From: an uncultured Woeseiaceae bacterium
Lineage (GTDB): Bacteria; Pseudomonadota; Gammaproteobacteria; Steroidobacterales; Woeseiaceae
Direction of reading: 5' to 3'
Assembly (NCBI GenBank): GCA_947259285.1
Contig: CAMYMR010000028.1
Coordinates: forward strand, 1 to 56,964
Length of the DNA stretch: 56,964 nucleotides
Shown: in pieces, positions 40,557 through 49,151 of the stretch
How the letters are laid out: the number at the start of each line of letters is the position of its first letter
Position numbering within the stretch: position 1 is the stretch's first letter
Translations under genes and position numbers: made by a program
Notes under the pieces: generated by a model
Database searches by the model: none
What the model saw: the letters and a program-made list of their open reading frames with translations, nothing else
What the model was told of the DNA's origin: nothing

Positions 40557-40835
40557 ATGAACGGCACAGACATCGAAGAAAATGACGTACTGGACGACGA
40601 TTCGGCCGACGAGACCTTGACTGAGACGGTTGTTCTTTCCGATGACCCCGACGACATTGTCACCGGTGACACGACCATCGAAATGGATATAGAAAACCTG
40701 GTTGCAAAGCTTGAGGCCAGTGACAGCGAGGACGTACATCGCAGAGCCGAGATTCGGCGCAAGCTCGAGGATCTGCGTGAACAGCGCGAACAGGAACTCG
40801 ACAGCACCTTTAACTTCAATATGGACGAAGACTAG
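40557..40835 (+). CDS. Small acidic protein downstream of gspF
   Basis: 92 residues from ATG 40557, preceded by AGGAGA; the frame could be extended to 40527 but has no ribosome site there. Extremely acidic: the first half is Asp/Glu/Thr-rich (DVLDDDSADETLTE). The second half is a predicted amphipathic helix or short coiled coil (IENLVAKLEASDSEDVHRRA, EIRRKLEDLREQREQELD) ending in FNFNMDED. No known domain recognised, though similar short proteins of unknown function occur in gammaproteobacteria. It is 39 bases after gspF and eight bases from the convergent dnaE2 end. Confidence 0.65.
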   Translation: MNGTDIEENDVLDDDSADETLTETVVLSDDPDDIVTGDTTIEMDIENLVAKLEASDSEDVHRRAEIRRKLEDLREQREQELDSTFNFNMDED

Positions 40836-40843
40836 ATTTTGCG

Positions 40844-43800
40844 TTAGCGAAAGTCTCGCGAATGTACGGTCAGATCGCCGAGCATATTCGTGTGATCGAA
40901 TAATCGACTTGCGATCACATGTATCACTTTACCCTCGATCTGCAGTTCCCCTGCGACGCCGAGTAAACGCGCGTTCAATAAGGCCGCGCGATATTGTTCC
41001 GCGATCTTTTTCCAGACGATAAGATTTATCTGTCCCGTCTCATCTTCGAGCGTTACAAAAGTGACGCCACTTGCGGTACCCGGCCTTTGCTTTGTAATAA
41101 CCAGTCCGGCGACGTTAATTTTCTGACCATTGCCGACGCCCGGCAGCTGCTCTGCGGAAACATATCGATAACGATCGAGGTGCCGTCTCAGCAAGCGTAT
41201 CGGATGCCTTTCGAGAGTCAGCCCGGTGCTCTGATAATCCGCAACGATATTTTGTCCCTCGGTCGGCTTTCTCAACAGAGGCGTCGCCTCGAAGCGGTCC
41301 ATCGATGGAAACAATGGCATGGGCTTCTCGATACCGGAAACCGCCCAACGCGCCTTGTAACGATCGCCGGAGAGTGACCGTAACGCACCGGATGATGCCA
41401 GCACGCCGAGTTCGCGCTGATCAAGACCCACGCGTTCAAGCAACTGCTGTGCCTGTGTGTAGCTTCCGGAACCGTGCTCTGCGACTATTCTCCGCCCTGC
41501 CGTATCAGACAACCCCTTGACCATTCTTAAACCCAGGCGCAGCGCAGCCCTGCCATCACCATCTTTTTCCAGCGAGCAGTCCCAATCGCTCTGGTTGACA
41601 TCGACAGGCCTTACCTCCACTCCGTGCCTCTGAACGTCCTGGATCAGCTGTGACGCGGAGTAGAAACCCATCGGCTGGCTGTTCAACAGTGCACAGGTAA
41701 ATGCCGCAGGTTCATGAAATTTCAACCAGCACGAGACATACACGAGCAGCGCGAAACTCGCGGAATGCGATTCGGGAAAGCCATACTCACCGAAACCCTG
41801 AATCTGTCGGAATATCTGTCGCGCAAACTCCTCCTCGTACCCCCGCTCACGCATGCCGGAAATCAGCTTGTCCTCGAATCCGCCAAGGCCACCGCGGCGC
41901 TTCCACGCAGCCATGGCGCGCCGCAGTTGATCGGCCTCACCGGGCGTGAAACCCGCGGCAGCGATGGCGAGCTGCATGACCTGTTCCTGGAAAATCGGCA
42001 CGCCCAGCGTGCGCTGCAGAACACCTTTGACGGCATTGCTGGGATACTCGACGGCTTCCTCGCCATTTCGTCGGCGCAGGTAGGGATGCACCATGTCACC
42101 CTGAATCGGGCCCGGCCGGATGATCGCCACCTCGATAACCAGGTCGTAATAACAGCGGGGTTTTAGCCGCGGCAACATCGCCATCTGCGCTCGTGATTCG
42201 ATTTGGAAAACACCCATCGTGTCACCGTCACAGATCATGTCATAAACCTTCGGGTCCTCAGCTGGCACATTCGCCAGCGTGTACTGTGTGCCCCTGAAAT
42301 CACGTATCAGGTCGAAGCTACGACGTATCGCCGTCAACATGCCGAGGCCGAGTACGTCGACCTTGAGCAGGCCCAGCTCTTCCAGGTCGTCCTTTTCCCA
42401 CTGAATCACGGTTCGGTCGGGCATCGCGGCATTTTCGATCGGCACCAGGTGATACAAAGGAGCATTCGAGATAACGAATCCGCCAACGTGCTGAGAAAGA
42501 TGTCGGGGGAAACCAATCAGCTCCCTGACAAGGTACAGAAGTCGTCGCATAACGGGACTGCCCGGATCGAGGCCAGCCTCGAGAACGCGGCTGTCATCGA
42601 CCTTGTTTCCGTCCCACCATTGCATGGAGCGCGACAAACGACTGATCTGCAAATCGCTCAAACCCAGCAGCTTGCCCACATCGCGCATCGCACTGCGTGG
42701 CCGGTAGGTAATGACCGTTGCCGCTAGCGCTGCTCGCTCCCGGCCGTACTTGCCATAGATGTACTGGATAACCTCCTCACGCCGCTCATGCTCGAAATCG
42801 ACATCGATGTCCGGGGGTTCATTACGTTCCTTGGAAATAAAACGCTCGACCAGCATTTCCATGCGCCCCGGGTCGACTTCGGTGATTCCTAAACAAAAGC
42901 AAACGGCAGAGTTCGCCGCCGATCCCCTTCCCTGACACAAAATTCCCTTTGAGCGCGCGAACGAGACGATGTCATACACGGTCAGAAAGAACGGCTCGTA
43001 TTCGAGGTCGGCAATCAGCCTGAGCTCATGCTCAACCAGCACGGTTACTTTGTGCGGGACGCCGCCGGGCCAGCGACGTTGCATGCCGTCTTCGGTCAAT
43101 CTGCGAAGGTAGGTGGTGGGCGTTTCACCACGAGGTACCAGCTCATCCGGATATTCGTAGCACAGATCATCGAGTGAGAAATCAATGGCATCGGCGATGC
43201 GCACTGTTTCCTGGAGCAGCTCGGCCGGGTAAACACGCTGCAGCGTCTCAAGCGAGCGCAGATAACGCTCGCCATTAGGATACAGCGCGAAGCCGGCGTT
43301 ATCGATCGTCGTGCCGTGGCGTATCGAAGTCAGCGCATCCTGCAGAATTCGACGCGCCCGACGATGCATGTGCACATCGCCGCTCGCCACCAGGGGTAGC
43401 TTGAGGCGGCGCCCCTCTTCGCGAAGCTTTGCCAGCTGCTGCCGCTGTCGACCGTCAGCAAGCAGCTCAACGGCGATCCAGAGGCGATCACGAAAAGTCT
43501 CACGTATCCAGTGATCTTCGACATCAAGGATAAAATCCTGGTCTGGCACCCAAAGCACCAGGCAGTCGGGCAAGCCACCTTCAAGCGACGCACGGGTCAG
43601 CTCATAGCGACCTTTTTCAGCCGCTCGGCGCGCGTTGGAGATTAGCTGGCACAAGGCGGCATAGCCGTTTTTATTCTGCGCCAGGGCTACAAGCTTGCGG
43701 CCGCTTTGCAGCTTGAACTCCGATCCAATGATCAGCTTTGGTAACCCAAACTCCTTCGCCGCCGAGTGCGCGCGAACAATGCCCGACATTGAACATTCAT

Positions 43801-43936
43801 CGGTAATGGCAAGCGCTTCATAGCCGAGCTTCGCCGCTGTCTCGACGAGTTCTTCAGGATGGGAAGCACCGCGCAAAAAAGTAAAGTTACTGAGCGCGTG
43901 CAGCTCAGCGTATTTACCCTTATCCAAAGTAGCCAT
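40844..43936 (-). CDS. dnaE2: Error-prone DNA polymerase DnaE2 (ImuC)
   Basis: 1030 residues, typical of DnaE2 and shorter than replicative DnaE. An N-terminal PHP domain (HALSNFTFLRGASHPEELVE) precedes the polymerase palm with QGRGSAANSAVCFCLGITEV and the catalytic acidic motif PPDIDVDFEHERREE. The helix-hairpin-helix and OB-fold parts follow (KINVAGLVITKQRPGTASG). It is the polymerase of the SOS-induced mutasome with ImuA and ImuB. It overlaps the imuB end by 17 bases and is the last gene of the lexA-imuA-imuB-dnaE2 operon. Confidence 0.95.
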   Translation of the reverse strand: MATLDKGKYAELHALSNFTFLRGASHPEELVETAAKLGYEALAITDECSMSGIVRAHSAAKEFGLPKLIIGSEFKLQSGRKLVALAQNKNGYAALCQLISNARRAAEKGRYELTRASLEGGLPDCLVLWVPDQDFILDVEDHWIRETFRDRLWIAVELLADGRQRQQLAKLREEGRRLKLPLVASGDVHMHRRARRILQDALTSIRHGTTIDNAGFALYPNGERYLRSLETLQRVYPAELLQETVRIADAIDFSLDDLCYEYPDELVPRGETPTTYLRRLTEDGMQRRWPGGVPHKVTVLVEHELRLIADLEYEPFFLTVYDIVSFARSKGILCQGRGSAANSAVCFCLGITEVDPGRMEMLVERFISKERNEPPDIDVDFEHERREEVIQYIYGKYGRERAALAATVITYRPRSAMRDVGKLLGLSDLQISRLSRSMQWWDGNKVDDSRVLEAGLDPGSPVMRRLLYLVRELIGFPRHLSQHVGGFVISNAPLYHLVPIENAAMPDRTVIQWEKDDLEELGLLKVDVLGLGMLTAIRRSFDLIRDFRGTQYTLANVPAEDPKVYDMICDGDTMGVFQIESRAQMAMLPRLKPRCYYDLVIEVAIIRPGPIQGDMVHPYLRRRNGEEAVEYPSNAVKGVLQRTLGVPIFQEQVMQLAIAAAGFTPGEADQLRRAMAAWKRRGGLGGFEDKLISGMRERGYEEEFARQIFRQIQGFGEYGFPESHSASFALLVYVSCWLKFHEPAAFTCALLNSQPMGFYSASQLIQDVQRHGVEVRPVDVNQSDWDCSLEKDGDGRAALRLGLRMVKGLSDTAGRRIVAEHGSGSYTQAQQLLERVGLDQRELGVLASSGALRSLSGDRYKARWAVSGIEKPMPLFPSMDRFEATPLLRKPTEGQNIVADYQSTGLTLERHPIRLLRRHLDRYRYVSAEQLPGVGNGQKINVAGLVITKQRPGTASGVTFVTLEDETGQINLIVWKKIAEQYRAALLNARLLGVAGELQIEGKVIHVIASRLFDHTNMLGDLTVHSRDFR

Positions 43937-45515
43937 GCAGATACCAGGAAGACGGACGTCTGCGGTTACGAAAGACCCATAGCCTCATCCCTGCCGGGTT
44001 TACAGCCGTGTAATAGTCACGAGAGATGCCTTCCTCATCCCACCAGCCGGTCTCGAGGCGTTCTGGCCCGTCAAGCAGTCTTATAGGACCACCCTGATGC
44101 AGCGGATAGCCACTATGTGCTGGCAACAAGGCCGGTTCTGGCAGCATCCAGAGTGGACGCCGCCAATGTCGCCTGACCTCTGTCAGCGTGCTGCTCGCCC
44201 AGTCCGAGAAGAGACTTTGTACGCGCCAGGCATGCTGGGGGCGATGTTCTGCAACCAGGCCAACCGAGTGCACCGACTGCTCGCCAATACGCGCGATTAG
44301 ACGCTCCGCTAGCTGGGTAATCGAATACCGCCGCGTCTGTCCTTCGTTGCTGTCGTGAAAATTCAAGCGTGACGACTCCGCTCGCAAGGCCTGGGTCACG
44401 CCACTGCGTAAGCGAATTGCGATAACGGGTTGCGGCAATACCAGCTGATCGAAGCGAATACGTAATAACTCCAGCCAGCGTTTGGCAGAACGATCCGCTT
44501 GCGCACAGCCTAACCGCAACTCGGTGGCTGGTCCCTTCAGATGAAAAAAACTGAAACACAAGCGCTGCGTGCCGAGCTGTCGCGCTAACAGGAACTGCTC
44601 ATGTGATAACAACAGCTCGTAACAAATGTTGATTAACCGTTCGCGATCCGATTGCTCTTCTGGCATTTCGTGGTCCGCGCAGAAGCGCTCAGGTGCACGC
44701 CAGGAGTTCCGCGGGTCCGGCAAAAGTCCAAGCGCGCGATCGAGCGCAAGCATATGCTCCGCACCAAAACGTCTGACAAATCCCTCCCGCGGCAGGCGCA
44801 GGCAATCGCCAATGGTCGTCACGCCCATGCCGATCAATGTCGCACAAAGCCCCTCTGGCCAGTTGAGGCTACGGATGGGCAAATGGCGTAATGCACTTTG
44901 CAGATTTTGCTGATCGCGAATACAGGCCCGCCGCCCGGCCCTTGCCAGCCATGTCGCACCAAGTGGCGTTGGTGCAATCGCAAGTGACGCATCAAAGCCA
45001 TGCTGACGTAAGCCTTTCGAGATTTCTTTACGCAACTCACGCAAACCACCAAACAAGCGCAGACTGCCGGCGATCTCAAGCAACAACACGTCGCGATCGG
45101 CTATACAGACGAATGACGAGAAACGCTCAAGCCAGGTTGCCAGCGCCTCGAGTGTCTGCTGTTCTCTCGGCAGACTACGCTCTTCGAGCTGAAGTGTTGG
45201 CAACAAAGCAAGGGCCGCATTTGCCGACTGCCCGGCCATAACGCCTGCAGCCTGCGCTTTAGGGTCTGCCAGCAGCACGCGATGAATACCCTGCTGTTCC
45301 TCGATAACTGCGGCGGCGCTATCTGACGAACGACTCGCTTCGAGCGGCAGGCCCGGTAGCCAGACGCAAAACCAGAGCCGCTGAACCCGCGCTGGCACCA
45401 AGAGAAGAGGCTCGACAAGCGGTGCTGGCTCAACGAATGGCAGCGCCTGCTGTGCAGCACGGGGAGTCGGGGCGGCATCCCGTGCGATGACGGGCGATTT
45501 CCATGCGCGTCGCAT
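43920..45515 (-). CDS. imuB: ImuB, inactive Y-family polymerase-like mutasome protein
   Basis: 531 residues. After a variable N-terminal extension of about 45 residues, the Y-family fold begins RLWFCVWLPGLPLEAS. The acidic residues that coordinate metal in active Y-family polymerases are not conserved here, as known for ImuB. LRLFGGLRELRKEISKGLRQ and GATWLARAGRRACI correspond to palm/fingers, and MGVTTIGDCLRLPREGFVRRFG to the helix-hairpin-helix region (in parts). In characterised systems ImuB bridges the beta clamp and DnaE2. It begins two bases after imuA. Confidence 0.9.
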   Translation of the reverse strand: MRRAWKSPVIARDAAPTPRAAQQALPFVEPAPLVEPLLLVPARVQRLWFCVWLPGLPLEASRSSDSAAAVIEEQQGIHRVLLADPKAQAAGVMAGQSANAALALLPTLQLEERSLPREQQTLEALATWLERFSSFVCIADRDVLLLEIAGSLRLFGGLRELRKEISKGLRQHGFDASLAIAPTPLGATWLARAGRRACIRDQQNLQSALRHLPIRSLNWPEGLCATLIGMGVTTIGDCLRLPREGFVRRFGAEHMLALDRALGLLPDPRNSWRAPERFCADHEMPEEQSDRERLINICYELLLSHEQFLLARQLGTQRLCFSFFHLKGPATELRLGCAQADRSAKRWLELLRIRFDQLVLPQPVIAIRLRSGVTQALRAESSRLNFHDSNEGQTRRYSITQLAERLIARIGEQSVHSVGLVAEHRPQHAWRVQSLFSDWASSTLTEVRRHWRRPLWMLPEPALLPAHSGYPLHQGGPIRLLDGPERLETGWWDEEGISRDYYTAVNPAGMRLWVFRNRRRPSSWYLHGYFG

Positions 45516-45517
45516 TG

Positions 45518-46150
45518 TTAAAGCAGCTTGTTAAGAATTGTCGGGCGACCGCCGCGACTCTTCAGGATATGAACGCGAGTGCCGTCACTACTGGAATGCA
45601 ACTCCAGGCGCAGTGCAGCCGCCGACGGCTGCGTGCGTGCCGCCATGGGACGGAAAGCTATGGCCCAGCTGTGGCCTTTCTCGGCTGCCAGCTGCAAACG
45701 CCGGCTGGCCTGATCATCGAGCTGCTCGGCCCAAAACAACACGGCGGCACACGTGCCTGAGGACAATGCCTGCTCGGCCGACCAGAGTATTTCGCCGGGA
45801 TCCTTTGGCCGCACAATGAGCATGCGCGATAAGTCGATGCCGCACTGTTGTAATGCCGGCGGATACGGTTGAAAAGGCGGCGCTATCCAGGCAATCCAGC
45901 CGGGTTCGCTGTAGTCCAACTGTACGTCTTCGGTACTGAGCCGGATCAATGCCGGCATTAACAAACGTAACTCGCCGATGCCGTATTGTTCTATCAGGAT
46001 TTCAGTTAATGCCTTAAGAGGCCAGCCTCCCCCCGGCAGGTGCCTGTCGAGCTCGGGGTAACCGCTGGGCAAGCCTGCCTTCCGCTGCGTCTGATTGCGA
46101 CCCCGCCAGATACGCGGGCTCTCCAGCAGTTTTTCGATAGACGCTGACAA
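45518..46150 (-). CDS. imuA: ImuA, SOS mutagenesis accessory protein
   Basis: 210 residues. The RecA-like ImuA family start is clear (GYPELDRHLPGGGWPLKALTEIL near 28-50, in part), followed by IAWIAPPFQPYPPALQQCGID and RRLQLAAEKGHSWAIAFRP. No intact Walker A motif, as usual. The start appears to be TTG 46150, three bases after the lexA stop; no in-frame ATG lies close, so initiation is probably coupled to lexA termination. It assists ImuB and DnaE2 in translesion synthesis. Confidence 0.9.
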   Translation of the reverse strand: MSASIEKLLESPRIWRGRNQTQRKAGLPSGYPELDRHLPGGGWPLKALTEILIEQYGIGELRLLMPALIRLSTEDVQLDYSEPGWIAWIAPPFQPYPPALQQCGIDLSRMLIVRPKDPGEILWSAEQALSSGTCAAVLFWAEQLDDQASRRLQLAAEKGHSWAIAFRPMAARTQPSAAALRLELHSSSDGTRVHILKSRGGRPTILNKLL

Positions 46151-46153
46151 GGC

Positions 46154-46771
46154 TCAATGCAGCGGCAGACCGTCGCGGATGACACCAACAACGACGCCTT
46201 CGATAACGAGTGCCTGATGCTTGAGGTCAACTTCGATGGGTTCAAAGTCTTCGTTTTCAGGCAACAACGAGACCAGCGAGCCTTTTTGGCGATACCGTTT
46301 GACAGTCACTTCATCATCGAGACGAGCAACAATGATCTGGCGGCTGCGAACCTCGGGTGTGCGATGTACCGCAACGAGATCGCCATCGAGGATGCCGGCA
46401 TTTTTCATACTCATGCCATGTACGCGCAGCAGGTAGTGCGGTTTGGGGTTAAACAGCTGCGGATCGATTTTGTAATGCGTCTCGATATGCTCCTCGGCAA
46501 GTATGGGACTACCCGCCGCGACACGGCCTACCAGCGGCAAGCCCATCTGGTCTCGCAGCGAATCCTTGAGTTGAATGCCACGCGAAGCGCCTGGTAACAG
46601 GTCGAGCACGCCCTTGCGCTGCAGCGCGCGTAGATGTTCTTCAGCAGCGTTTGCCGACTTGAAGCCAAGCTCGCTTGCGATCTCAGCACGTGTCGGCGGC
46701 ATGCCGGTTTCGGCGATAAACTCTTGAATCATCTGAAGAATTTGTCTTTGCCTGGGGGTTAATTCGCGCAT
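46154..46771 (-). CDS. lexA: LexA repressor
   Basis: 205 residues. An N-terminal winged helix ([20 protein letters not shown]) binds SOS boxes. The self-cleavage site is Ala86-Gly87 (VAAGSP), and the catalytic pair is Ser121 (GMSMKNAG) and Lys158 (VTVKRY). RecA filaments trigger cleavage after DNA damage. It is the first gene of the operon with imuA, imuB and dnaE2, so it controls its own mutasome. ATG 46771 lies nine bases after AGGAA, which itself sits next to the downstream SOS box. Confidence 0.96.
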   Translation of the reverse strand: MRELTPRQRQILQMIQEFIAETGMPPTRAEIASELGFKSANAAEEHLRALQRKGVLDLLPGASRGIQLKDSLRDQMGLPLVGRVAAGSPILAEEHIETHYKIDPQLFNPKPHYLLRVHGMSMKNAGILDGDLVAVHRTPEVRSRQIIVARLDDEVTVKRYRQKGSLVSLLPENEDFEPIEVDLKHQALVIEGVVVGVIRDGLPLH

Positions 46772-46782
46772 TTGAACAGTTC

Positions 46783-46798
46783 CTGTATAGATTCACAG
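46783..46798 (-). promoter_or_regulatory. LexA-binding SOS box, downstream copy
   Basis: CTGTATAGATTCACAG, a CTG-N10-CAG site within the expected 5' leader of lexA. It is separated from the second box by only three bases, so two LexA dimers could bind side by side. Confidence 0.8.
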
Positions 46799-46801
46799 TA
46801 T

Positions 46802-46817
46802 CTGGGATTATATACAG
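46802..46817 (-). promoter_or_regulatory. LexA-binding SOS box overlapping the -10
   Basis: CTGGGATTATATACAG on the plus strand (CTGTATATAATCCCAG on the minus). It contains the TATAAT -10 of the lexA promoter, so LexA binding directly blocks RNA polymerase. Confidence 0.9.
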
Positions 46818-46834
46818 TGTTTCGTTGAGTGCAA
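46807..46834 (-). promoter_or_regulatory. sigma70 promoter of lexA-imuA-imuB-dnaE2
   Basis: Minus strand TTGCAC (46829-46834), 16-base spacer, perfect TATAAT (46807-46812). The -10 lies inside the upstream SOS box. Confidence 0.8.
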
Positions 46835-46853
46835 GCGATTGTCGAAGGCCGCC

Positions 46854-46903
46854 TGTAGGAGGCCGCCCAGCGGCCGACGTAGGAGCGCGCCCCGGCGCGC
46901 GAA
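46854..46903. repeat. REP-like palindrome doublet (GTAGGAG type)
   Basis: Two adjacent units each begin GTAGGAG and continue as GC palindromes: TGTAGGAGGCCGCCCAGCGG... (46854-46877) and CGTAGGAGCGCGCCCCGGCG... (46878-46903). The GTAGGAG head followed by a palindrome is the pattern of pseudomonad REP sequences. Located between the divergent lexA and Lpp-like genes. The rest of 46904-47066 holds only the Lpp leader. Confidence 0.7.
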
Positions 46904-47066
46904 GCGCAGCGGCAGCCGCCAGGCTGCTTTCTTCGCGGACAAGCGTTGTTTTGGCAGTGTCGCCATGCGCCGACAAAAGACAATAAAAACAGGAGTTTTC
47001 GTTGCAGCTTCGGACGGTTTGTTAAATAATGCGCCTGCAGTTTTACCCACAAAGGAACCTTCCAAC

Positions 47067-47366
47067 ATGAAAAAGACCGCATTAAGAGCAAGTGCACTTG
47101 TGCTCTTCGTCGCAATGGCCGCTGGTTGCGCCACCACAGGACTGGACGATGTTAAGGCAACAGCCGATCGTGCTGCCGCTGACGCTGCCGCTGCAGCCTC
47201 GGCTGCCGAAGCTGCTCGCGCAGCCGCTGATCGTGCATCTCAGGCAGCTTCTGCTGCACAGAGCACTGCTGATCGCGCCATGTCAGCCGCAACAGAATCA
47301 CAGGCCTGCTGCGAAGCTAATCGCGAAAGCATGGAACGTATGTTCCAGAAATCGATGTCCAAATAA
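47067..47366 (+). CDS. Lpp/OprI-like alanine-zipper murein lipoprotein
   Basis: 99 residues from ATG 47067 (AAAGGAA upstream). The lipoprotein signal ends in MAAGC (lipid Cys21). The mature part is a continuous Ala-rich helix with heptad-like ADRAAADAAAAASAAEAARA repeats, an alanine zipper expected to trimerise. It ends MFQKSMSK, with a C-terminal lysine as in Braun lipoprotein, the residue joined to peptidoglycan. A CC pair near the C-terminus is unusual. The convergent neighbour is an L,D-transpeptidase of the class that makes this bond. Likely abundant and monocistronic, with a strong terminator at 47406. Confidence 0.85.
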   Translation: MKKTALRASALVLFVAMAAGCATTGLDDVKATADRAAADAAAAASAAEAARAAADRASQAASAAQSTADRAMSAATESQACCEANRESMERMFQKSMSK

Positions 47367-47398
47367 GATTGGATCAGTAGCGTAAGACTACAACATCT

Positions 47399-48418
47399 TT
47401 ATTCGAACGCCGCGCTTGTCGCGGCGTTTTTTATGCTGACCCCAACTGCCTCCGGGATGCCGTCGGAACGCTCCACCAGTGTTTCAACAAGTTGCCAGTC
47501 CAGCTGCCCGGGACGCTCTGCCGTTACCGCGATGAACTGCTCGGTCACCTGCGTCAGCGGCTCCTTGCTGGGCTCACTCACCTCTGGCAGTTCGACATCG
47601 GCATCCAGTTTCTCAATCTGTTGTAGCGATGCATCGACCAACGGCTGCGGCGACTCCAGCACCGGGTGGACCTCCGCCACCAGCGATTCGCCGTCCCAGC
47701 CGATCTTCACCGGGGCGTTGATGATGCGAACCACGGTATTGACACGCACATGCTGAAACAGGAACTCGATATCTTCGGGGAACATCCGGATACAGCCGTG
47801 CGACACGCGCATCCCGACGCCGGCAGGTCTGTTCGTGCTGTGGATCAGGTAGCCCGGTAGCGCCAGGCGCATCGCTCTTGAACCCAGTGGGTTAGCCGGG
47901 CCCGGTGGGACAATACGTGGCAGTGGGTCACCGTCGGCTGCGTGCTCATCACGTACCGACTGCGGCGGATACCAGGCCGGATTCTCCGCCATCGCGACGA
48001 TCTTGGTCTCGCCGATCGGCGTCTCCCAGTCCATCCGACCAATACTGATCGGATAGGAATACACATAAGCCGGTGCGCCATCCCGGCTCGGCAAGTAATA
48101 GTACATGCGGTATTCGGCGAGGTTCAGCACGAGCCCTTCGCGCGGACCGGGAGGCAATACGAAGCGTGTTGGCAAGATAACCTCGGTCCCCTCGCCCGGC
48201 AGCCAGATGTTGACGTCTGGATTCGCGCGTACGATGTCCTGATAGCCGAGGCCGTGACGCCGCGCAATATCGACAAGCGTATCTTCATAACGTGCCGTCA
48301 CGGTTGAGACGGCACCGACGACGTCAAAGCCTTTCGGTGGCAATTCGTAGACTTCCGAACGCGATGGCGATGCCGAGAAGAGGATAACGGCAACAATAAT
48401 CAATCGGCAGTGGATCAC
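47399..48418 (-). CDS. L,D-transpeptidase (ErfK/YbiS/YcfS type)
   Basis: 339 residues. Signal peptide (LIIVAVILFSASPSRS), a LysM-like peptidoglycan-binding segment (~40-86, TARYEDTLVDIARRHGLGYQ), then the YkuD catalytic domain (~95-235). The motif HSTNRPAGVGMRVSHGCIRM contains His193, His207 and nucleophile Cys209. A ~100-residue C-terminal extension follows. E. coli relatives attach Lpp to peptidoglycan. GTG 48418 overlaps the GST stop (GTGA); TTG 48403 is an alternative start. The neighbouring Lpp-like lipoprotein is its probable substrate. Confidence 0.88.
   Translation of the reverse strand: MIHCRLIIVAVILFSASPSRSEVYELPPKGFDVVGAVSTVTARYEDTLVDIARRHGLGYQDIVRANPDVNIWLPGEGTEVILPTRFVLPPGPREGLVLNLAEYRMYYYLPSRDGAPAYVYSYPISIGRMDWETPIGETKIVAMAENPAWYPPQSVRDEHAADGDPLPRIVPPGPANPLGSRAMRLALPGYLIHSTNRPAGVGMRVSHGCIRMFPEDIEFLFQHVRVNTVVRIINAPVKIGWDGESLVAEVHPVLESPQPLVDASLQQIEKLDADVELPEVSEPSKEPLTQVTEQFIAVTAERPGQLDWQLVETLVERSDGIPEAVGVSIKNAATSAAFE
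47406..47432 (+). terminator. Intrinsic terminator of the Lpp-like gene
   Basis: AACGCCGCG-CTTGT-CGCGGCGTT stem-loop with a six-T run. It lies inside the 3' end of the convergent L,D-transpeptidase coding region. Confidence 0.88.
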
Positions 48419-49071
48419 TGTCCTTTCTCTTCGGCCTCGATGACTTCGACTTCACACTCGGCTGCAGCGAGCCACTCCTGCATCGCCAGACTTTCAAGCA
48501 GGCGATGGGGATAGAATCCGGCAGACTCCGGCAGATTGATCCCGTAGGTGCGCAGCCGCAGTACAACGGGGGCGTACATCGCGTCGGCGATTGAGAAATC
48601 GCCGAATAGCCAACCGCCCCTGTCGCCAAACTGGCGATGGCAGCTGCCCCAGATTTCGATCACGCGATTGATATCGTCACCCAGTTCATCGGGTATAGGT
48701 ACCTTGCGACCCATCGCGCGACAGTTCATCGGCATACATTCTCGGAGATGCGCAAAACCGGAGTGCATTTCGGCCGAGATAGATCGTGCCAGCGCGCGCT
48801 CGTCCGGATCGGCCGGCCACAACTGCTTTTCCGGCCAGCGCTCGGCCACGGTTTCCGCGATAGCCAGCGTGTCCCAGACGGTCAAATCACCGAGCAGCAG
48901 TATCGGTACGCGCCCCGCCTCGGAAAACGCCGCGATTTCCTTCGCGGACGTCTCCGTATCCAGAACAATCCTGTGCTCGTCAAACTCGATCCCGGCCTCC
49001 TTGAGCAACAGCCAGGAGCGCAGTGACCACGAGGAGTAGTTCTTGTTGCCAATGATCAGTTTCGGTTTCAT
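48415..49071 (-). CDS. Glutathione S-transferase family protein
   Basis: 218 residues with the two-domain GST layout. The thioredoxin-like N-terminal domain (~1-80) starts LIIGNKNYSSWSLRSWLLLKEAG, with a probable catalytic Ser, and contains the GRVPILLL cis-Pro motif. The helical C-terminal domain includes GGWLFGDFSIADAMYAPVV. It conjugates glutathione to electrophiles or has a related role; substrate unknown. It overlaps the L,D-transpeptidase start by four bases, so both are co-transcribed. Confidence 0.88.
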   Translation of the reverse strand: MKPKLIIGNKNYSSWSLRSWLLLKEAGIEFDEHRIVLDTETSAKEIAAFSEAGRVPILLLGDLTVWDTLAIAETVAERWPEKQLWPADPDERALARSISAEMHSGFAHLRECMPMNCRAMGRKVPIPDELGDDINRVIEIWGSCHRQFGDRGGWLFGDFSIADAMYAPVVLRLRTYGINLPESAGFYPHRLLESLAMQEWLAAAECEVEVIEAEEKGQ

Positions 49072-49151
49072 GGTTCTCGACTCACTTGTCCACCCCTATG
49101 GTAAACCATCGCGCATTGACCGCCATAGGGAGTTGCCGGTAGCCTGTTCGG

